Positions 59,450 through 64,000 of a DNA stretch of 64,000 nt are shown here, piece after piece. Origin of the DNA: Actinobacteria bacterium OV450 (GTDB lineage Bacteria > Actinomycetota > Actinomycetes > Streptomycetales > Streptomycetaceae); NCBI GenBank assembly GCA_001298555.1, contig LJCW01000390.1, positions 103,673 to 167,672 of the forward strand, written 5' to 3'. Position 1 is the first letter of the stretch. The number at the start of each line of letters is the position of its first letter. Under the pieces are notes generated by a model that saw only the letters and a list, made by a program, of their open reading frames with translations, was not told the origin of the DNA and did no database searches. The position numbers and the translations under genes are program-made.

Positions 59450-60556
59450 TTGTCTTTCTCCACCTCTCCGTCTTCTTCGTACTCGCACGCCCTCACCCCC
59501 CTCGGCTGGGACGAGGCGTGGGAGGCCGAGTTCGCCCCGTACGGCGAGCAGGGCCTGGTTCCCGGCCGCGTGGTCCGGGTGGACCGCGGCCAGTGCGACG
59601 TCATGACCGCGGACGGCATCGTGCGCGCCGACACCGCCTTCGTCACCCCGCACGACCCGCTCCGCGTCATCTGCACCGGTGACTGGGCCGCGGTCGAGGC
59701 CGCCGGCAACCCCCAGTACGTCAAGACGTACCTGCCGCGCCGGACCGCCTTCGTCCGCTCCACCTCCTCACAGCGCTCCGAGGGCCAGATCCTCGCCGCC
59801 AACGTCGACCACGCGATCATCGCGGTCTCCCTGGCCGTCGAGCTCGACCTGGGCCGCATCGAGCGCTTCCTGGCCCTCGCCTGGGAGTCCGGCGCACAGC
59901 CGCTGGTCGTCCTGACCAAGGCGGACCTCGTACCGGACCCGGTGACGCTCTCCCACCTGGTCCAGGACGTGGAGACCACGGCGCCCGGCGTCGAGGTCCT
60001 CACGGTCTCCTCCCTCACCGGGGAGGGCACGGACGTCCTGGCGGCGGTCGTCGCCGGCGGTACGAGCGTGCTGCTCGGCATCTCGGGCGCGGGCAAGTCC
60101 ACGCTCGCGAACGCACTCCTCGGCTCCGACGTGATGGACGTCCAGGCCACGCGCGACGTGGACGGCAAGGGCCGTCACACGACCACCACCCGCAACCTGC
60201 TGGCCCTGCCCGGCGGGGGCGTCCTCATCGACACGCCGGGACTGCGCGGCGTCGGCCTGTGGGACGCCGAGGCCGGGGTGGGCCAGGTCTTCTCGGAGAT
60301 CGAGGAGTACGCGGCCGACTGCCGGTTCCACGACTGCGCGCACGAGGCCGAGCCGGGGTGCGCGGTGACCGAGGCGGTCGAGACCGGCGCACTGCCGGAG
60401 CGGCGCCTGGCGAGCTACCGCAAACTGCTGCGGGAGAACCAGCGGATCGTCGCCAAGACGGACGCGAGGCTGCGCTCCGAGATCCGCCGGGACTGGCGCA
60501 TGAAGTCGGCCGAGGGCCGGGCCAATTACGCGGCCAAGCGCACAGGCCGCTACTGA
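59450..60556 (+). CDS. rsgA: Ribosome small subunit-dependent GTPase A
   Basis: A 368-aa circularly permuted GTPase: an OB-fold N-domain (GRVVRVDRGQCDVMTADG), then G4 (LTKADL) before G1 (GISGAGKSTLANAL) and G3 (LIDTPGLRG), and a C-terminal zinc knuckle CRFHDCAHEAEPGC. It acts in late maturation of the 30S subunit. TTG 59450 with GAAGGG upstream is chosen; GTG 59435 would add five residues. A short strongly translated ORF lies upstream. Confidence 0.93.
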   Translation: MSFSTSPSSSYSHALTPLGWDEAWEAEFAPYGEQGLVPGRVVRVDRGQCDVMTADGIVRADTAFVTPHDPLRVICTGDWAAVEAAGNPQYVKTYLPRRTAFVRSTSSQRSEGQILAANVDHAIIAVSLAVELDLGRIERFLALAWESGAQPLVVLTKADLVPDPVTLSHLVQDVETTAPGVEVLTVSSLTGEGTDVLAAVVAGGTSVLLGISGAGKSTLANALLGSDVMDVQATRDVDGKGRHTTTTRNLLALPGGGVLIDTPGLRGVGLWDAEAGVGQVFSEIEEYAADCRFHDCAHEAEPGCAVTEAVETGALPERRLASYRKLLRENQRIVAKTDARLRSEIRRDWRMKSAEGRANYAAKRTGRY

Positions 60557-60559
60557 CCC

Positions 60560-60770
60560 CACGGCCTGACGGTCAACCCCTGGCGGTCAACCCCCGACGG
60601 TCAACCGCCGACGGCCGTCACCCGACGGCCGTCACCGGCAAGGGCACCGGAACTGACGCCGCCGCCGAGGCCGGACGCCCGTCATCCGAGGGCCGTCACC
60701 CCATGGCCGTCACCCGATGATGGCCGTCATCCGAGGGCCGTCACCCGACGCCCGGCCCTGTTCCGCCAGG
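60560..60770. repeat. Degenerate short tandem repeats
   Basis: About 15 imperfect copies of a 10-14-bp unit such as GACGGTCAACCC and GACGGCCGTCACCCGA, between rsgA and the convergent PPOX gene. Some copies are GGCCGTCA/TGACGGCC-like and could fold. No coding potential. Confidence 0.7.
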
Positions 60771-60778
60771 GCCGGGCG

Positions 60779-61156
60779 TCACTCGTCCAGGCCCCAGGCG
60801 AACACCCGCTCCGGGTGGATCCGGATCACCTCCGGGCTGAAGTGCGGCCCGAGCGCGTGCGGGCCCACCTCCAGCGTGGCGCGACCGCGGATCTCGACGC
60901 CCCGGACCTTCCACGGCCGGGTGCTCACCAGATCGTCCACCACCAGGGACAGGCGCGGATTGCCCTGGAGGTTGCGCCACTTCTTCGTCGTCCCCATTGC
61001 CCGTCCGCCGACCAGGACCGTGCCGTCCTCCTGCGGGAAGAAGCCCACCGGGTTCGCCTGTGGCTGCCCCGCCGCGTCCACCGTCGCCAGCCGCCCCAGG
61101 CGCTGCGACCCGAGATACGCCGACTCCGCCTCGCTGAACCCCTTGAACTCCGTCAT
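60779..61156 (-). CDS. PPOX-class F420/flavin-dependent protein
   Basis: A 125-aa split-barrel protein: YLGSQRLGRLATVDAAGQPQ, then PVGFFPQEDGTVLVGGRAM, KKWRNLQGNPRLSLVVDD, IRIHPERVFAWGL. This is the pyridoxamine-phosphate-oxidase-like family that in actinobacteria mostly uses F420. ATG 61156. Substrate unknown. Confidence 0.88.
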   Translation of the reverse strand: MTEFKGFSEAESAYLGSQRLGRLATVDAAGQPQANPVGFFPQEDGTVLVGGRAMGTTKKWRNLQGNPRLSLVVDDLVSTRPWKVRGVEIRGRATLEVGPHALGPHFSPEVIRIHPERVFAWGLDE

Positions 61157-61251
61157 GCCCCCAGCCTCGCGCCACGGCGCCCACCGCGCATCGGGCGCTC
61201 GGCCGACCGGCCCTCGGTCTTCGGCACTACGCCTGCGCCCGTGACGTCCGG

Positions 61252-61734
61252 TCAGTCGACCAGGACCGCGCCGAGCCACGCGCCCGTCACCATCAGGCAC
61301 GCCAGCAGTTCCACCAGAACGCTCGTCCCCACCGCCCGCATCACCGCCCGCACCGAGGCCCAGGCCTCGCCGTGGGTGCCCAGCCGCAGCCGCTCGCTCA
61401 GGTAGATCCCGCCCACGAACCCCGGAACCGCCCCCGCCACCGGCACCACCACGAAGCCGAGCAGCGCGCCCGCGCCCGCGTACACCACCATCCGGCGCGT
61501 GACGCCCACCCCGCGCAGCCGCCGCGGCGGCAACTGCCACTTGATCACCTGGACCACCAGCAGCAGCGCGGTCGCCGAGACCAGCAGGGACCACGCGAGT
61601 GCCGACCGCTCGTGCAGTGCCCACCACAGCACGCCCGCCCAGACCAGCCAGGTCCCCGGCACCCCCGGGACCAGCACCCCGACCACCCCGAGCAGGAGCA
61701 CCAGCCCCACCAGGAGCAGCTGAGGCAGATCCAT
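61252..61734 (-). CDS. DUF456 membrane protein
   Basis: A 160-aa protein with about four hydrophobic helices, including two Gly-rich hairpins: VGVLVPGVPGTWLVWAGVL and FVVVPVAGAVPGFVGGIYL, typical of DUF456. No function is known for the family. It follows the TrmB/LuxR-type regulator after 24 bp on the same strand. Confidence 0.88.
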   Translation of the reverse strand: MDLPQLLLVGLVLLLGVVGVLVPGVPGTWLVWAGVLWWALHERSALAWSLLVSATALLLVVQVIKWQLPPRRLRGVGVTRRMVVYAGAGALLGFVVVPVAGAVPGFVGGIYLSERLRLGTHGEAWASVRAVMRAVGTSVLVELLACLMVTGAWLGAVLVD

Positions 61735-61758
61735 GCGCTCAGCCTGACCGACCGTGGC

Positions 61759-62805
61759 CTATCGGGCCACCCAGCCCCGTTCGTAGGCGTGCCAGCCCAG
61801 CTGGAGCCGCGTCGTCACCCCGGACAGCTCCATCAGCCCCTTGACCCGCCGCTGCACCGTCCGCAGCCCCAGATCCAGGTGCTTGGCCACGCTCGCGTCC
61901 GTCATGCCCGCGAGCAGCAGCGTCAGGACCTCCAGGTCCGTCGTGTCGGGCACGCCCTCGGACTCCTCCGCCCCCGCCGCCCCCAGCCGCAGGGGCAGCG
62001 CCTCCCGCCACACCGCCTCGAACAACCCGGTCAGCGACTCCAGCAGCCCCGACGCGTGCACCACCAGCGCCGCCGGCTCCGCCCCCGGCCCCGTCAGCGG
62101 CACCAGCGCCAGGGACCGGTCCGCGATCACCAGCCTGGTCGGCACCTGCCGGGTCACCCGGACGCCCTCGCCCCGCGCGAGCGCCGTCGACGCCTCCCGG
62201 ATCCCGGTCGGCAGGGTCAGTACGTCCCTCTCGATCACCACCCGGTACTCGACGCCCCGCGCGGCGGCCTGCTCCTCCGCCTCGTTGTCCATCGCCGTCA
62301 CCACCTGGGGCCGGCTGCTGACCAGGGCGCACACCTCCTCCACCGCGCCCACCTGGAGCTGGTGGAAGCGGTGGGCCACCGCGCTCGCGCCCGTCACCAC
62401 CTCCACCAGGTCGTGCACGGACGGTTCGGCCGCCTCCGCCCGGTACTCCTGGGCCAGCCGCGCCGCCGCCAGCTCCGCCTGCTCCAGCTCGTGCCGCTGC
62501 TGGGTGAGCAGCGCCCCCAGCGCCACCCCCGGCGGCGCCGCCACCCACCGGCCCGGGCGGGCCGAGGACTGCGCCGCCAGCCCGTGCCGCTCCAGGTGCC
62601 GCAGCGCCCGCTCGGTCTGCGGCACCGGCAGCGCCAGCCGGTGCGCGAGATCGGGCACCTCCGCAGCTCCCAGCGACACCAGCGCGCGGTACGCCGACTC
62701 CTGGCCCTCGTCCAGGCCTATCGCACTCAGCAACCCGTCCACCCACCCTCTTGACGCCGTTCCTGGCGGGAAGCGGCCACGGCGCAAACCCGCCTCGGAC
62801 ATCAT
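61759..62805 (-). CDS. TrmB/LuxR-type HTH regulator
   Basis: About 348 aa. Two adjacent ATGs lie at 62805 and 62802; a GTG at about 62741 would remove an unconserved N-terminus. The N-terminal winged helix (DEGQESAYRALVSLGAAEVP, TERALRHLERHGLA) is TrmB-like; a middle domain resembles a PLD-like/TrmB effector region (RGVEYRVVIERDVLTLP); the C-terminus is a LuxR/GerE HTH (LLAGMTDASVAKHLDLGLRT, VQRRVKGLM). This family is frequent in Streptomyces; targets unknown. Confidence 0.85.
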   Translation of the reverse strand: MMSEAGLRRGRFPPGTASRGWVDGLLSAIGLDEGQESAYRALVSLGAAEVPDLAHRLALPVPQTERALRHLERHGLAAQSSARPGRWVAAPPGVALGALLTQQRHELEQAELAAARLAQEYRAEAAEPSVHDLVEVVTGASAVAHRFHQLQVGAVEEVCALVSSRPQVVTAMDNEAEEQAAARGVEYRVVIERDVLTLPTGIREASTALARGEGVRVTRQVPTRLVIADRSLALVPLTGPGAEPAALVVHASGLLESLTGLFEAVWREALPLRLGAAGAEESEGVPDTTDLEVLTLLLAGMTDASVAKHLDLGLRTVQRRVKGLMELSGVTTRLQLGWHAYERGWVAR

Positions 62806-63269
62806 CGCCGCACCCCCCGGCCCTCTGCCAAGGTGATGCCACCGCAGCGCCGACATCCGCCGGTCAGAAGGCACTTGCGGGCAACTTTGCCGTGCAATGG
62901 CAGCAGGGGGACGGAATTCACCCCGGGAGTCCGGTGCGCCCGGTATCGCGCAGCGCCGGGGCGCTGAAGTCGGCGAAGCCGGCGTACTCGTACGACGGCG
63001 GTGAGCACTGGACGCGGGCGCGGGGTGGCCGAGACGGGCGGCAGGTGGTCTGCGGTCGTCGACCACACCGGGGCCGGGGCGCAGGGGACGCGAGCGTGGA
63101 GATCGCCGATGCGTTCGGCGCCGCCGTCACCCGGACGGTCGTGCGGGCGTACGACATCCGTCTGGCCGTACGGGCGATGCGAAAAGGGGCTCCACCCGGC
63201 GGCGGCCCGGTGGGGCCCTTTTCGCGCATTCGGCCTTTTCCGTCGCTGCGCGGGGCAGAGAATGAGCGC
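62806..63269. other. Divergent intergenic region
   Basis: No gene is convincingly supported. It holds a terminator-like hairpin at 63181-63223 and the promoters of the flanking genes. Confidence 0.4.
63181..63223. terminator. Terminator-like hairpin
   Basis: GAAAAGGGGCTCCAC pairs with GTGGGGCCCTTTTC (one bulge) around a GC-rich loop. It may end a transcript that I could not identify, or be part of the leader of the next gene. Confidence 0.5.
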
Positions 63270-64000
63270 ATGAGTCAGCGGGGCGCGGACGACTGGTGGC
63301 AGAAGCTGTACGGGGACCCGGAGACGGAACCGGTCCCGGACCCGGATGCCGATCCGGATCCGGGGGACACCCTGGAGAGCCGGTTCCACTCGGCGTCGTC
63401 GGTGACGGCCCTCCCGGGGCCGCTCCCGTCCCCACGCCCGCCGGCGGAACCCGAGCAGCCCCCGCCTCCGCCCCCGCACGCCGTGCTGCCGGGGCCGCGC
63501 CGTGAGCCCGCCCCGGAACCACCGCCGCCACGGGACCCCCGGGAGCCCGGTACGACCGGGTACGGCCTCGGCAGCGTGACCGTGCCACCGGCCCTCCCTG
63601 AGGCCGCTCCCGACCTCCCGCCCGACACCACCCCGCCGGGCGCGAGCACGTGGCCCGAGCCCCGGGCGGCCGCGCCCGCCGGTACCTGGCCGCCGGCCGG
63701 GCAGCGGACGGAACCCCGTGGCGAGGACTCGGCCGTCTCCGCCCCCCGCGGAGCCACTCCGCCCGGCGGGGAGGCGGGTCCCGGAGCGCCGGCCCCCGGA
63801 ACGGGCCCCGGGACGTGGCCGGACCCCGGTGGCGCCACTCCGCCCGGCGTGGAGGCGGGTCCCGGAGCCGCGGCCCCCGGAACCGGCCCCGGCGCGTGGC
63901 CCGACCCTGGCGGCGGCCCCTGGGCTGCTGTGCCCGGCGGGACCTTGCCGTCTGCCGGGGAGGACCCGGCGGCGGCCGCGGCCGCGTCCGGGGGCGGCCC
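63270..64000 (+). CDS. Proline-rich protein, partial (runs past the right edge)
   Basis: ATG 63270; no stop before the window ends. It begins GADDWWQKLYGDPETEP, a short conserved-looking N-terminal motif, then DTLESRFHSASSV, followed by more than 190 residues very rich in Pro, Gly and Ala. Two 27-residue repeats (opening GATPPG, closing WPDPG) lie near the edge. The domain that gives the function is outside the window. Confidence 0.65.
   Translation, partial: MSQRGADDWWQKLYGDPETEPVPDPDADPDPGDTLESRFHSASSVTALPGPLPSPRPPAEPEQPPPPPPHAVLPGPRREPAPEPPPPRDPREPGTTGYGLGSVTVPPALPEAAPDLPPDTTPPGASTWPEPRAAAPAGTWPPAGQRTEPRGEDSAVSAPRGATPPGGEAGPGAPAPGTGPGTWPDPGGATPPGVEAGPGAAAPGTGPGAWPDPGGGPWAAVPGGTLPSAGEDPAAAAAASGGG
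63750..63911 (+). repeat. Two tandem 81-bp coding repeats
   Basis: Units 63750-63830 and 63831-63911 encode GATPPG(G/V)EAGPGA.AP, then GTGPG(T/A)WPDPG. In-frame expansion or loss is easy to imagine. Confidence 0.8.

Noticed and set aside
62990..63269. Possible coding remnant before the right-edge gene
   Set aside because: Some phrases look protein-like in two frames, but no family is recognisable and there is no start with a ribosome site.
1..64000. tRNA, rRNA, CRISPR arrays, prophage or conjugative modules
   Set aside because: I looked for tRNA cloverleaf ends, regularly spaced direct repeats, and integrase, terminase or transfer genes and found none; only one IS and one MITE are visible.

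Overview
The window is high-GC DNA with actinobacterial habits: GTG/TTG starts, many leaderless starts 6-7 nt after a TANNNT-type -10, ATGA/GTGA gene overlaps, Tat lipoproteins, XRE-DUF5753 and DUF2637 proteins, and GC-rich hairpins without U-tracts. Together with a xylanase matching XlnA in catalytic spacing and a bxl-type xylobiose locus, this points to a Streptomyces chromosome, probably an arm or sub-arm region.

Positions 1-22.5 kb form a plant cell wall degradation island. It holds a GH74 xyloglucanase (cut by the left edge), an ECF sigma factor fused to a zinc anti-sigma-like motif, membrane segments and an AbfB sugar-binding domain, a GH10-CBM13-GH62 bifunctional xylanase/arabinofuranosidase, a CBM13-GH62 arabinofuranosidase, a xylo-oligosaccharide ABC importer (bxlEFG-like, without its own ATPase), the LacI regulator bxlR, GH3 (bxlA) and GH43 xylosidases, a GH6 endoglucanase, xlnA (GH10-CBM13) and a GH9-CBM2 cellulase. 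Secreted enzymes open the polymers, BxlEFG imports the oligomers and the cytoplasmic GH3/GH43 enzymes finish them. Three operator types are visible: CGAAA-N3-TTTCG (BxlR-like, before bxlE and xlnA, with a related site before bxlR), TGTTAGCGCTAACA (GH62) and a perfect CebR-type box (GH9, imperfect before GH6). A 216-bp MITE sits between bxlR and bxlA.

Positions 22.5-45.1 kb are a mixed accessory region. It has an IS4-type insertion sequence with 38-bp inverted repeats, an amidohydrolase behind a MerR-type promoter but lacking a normal start codon, a PLP amino acid decarboxylase, a DUF2975/HTH pair, a TetR-controlled DsbA-like/oxidoreductase pair, and a DUF2809 gene whose C-terminal part lies inverted in place. 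It continues with a small protein/M14 carboxypeptidase/EEP nuclease run, a TetR gene, several unknown Streptomyces-type genes (DUF2637, XRE-DUF5753, a membrane-anchored Mrr-like nuclease), an acyl-CoA ligase, and a two-gene operon for a TIG-repeat membrane protein and an unknown protein with a G14 tract in its gene.

Positions 45.3-53.1 kb are assimilatory sulfur metabolism on the minus strand: a 27-aa leader peptide, sulfite reductase, a zinc-ribbon protein, cysH, cysC, cysD, cysN and an orphan sulfonate-type binding lipoprotein, followed by a HIT-like protein.

Positions 53.4-64 kb are housekeeping-like: GNAT, a GAF regulator, an AidB-like flavoprotein divergent from a YihY/BrkB membrane protein across a symmetrical shared -10, a FUSC pseudogene, a VOC protein, rsgA with a short upstream ORF, PPOX, DUF456, a TrmB/LuxR-type regulator, and a proline-rich gene cut by the right edge. 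I saw no tRNA, rRNA or CRISPR array.
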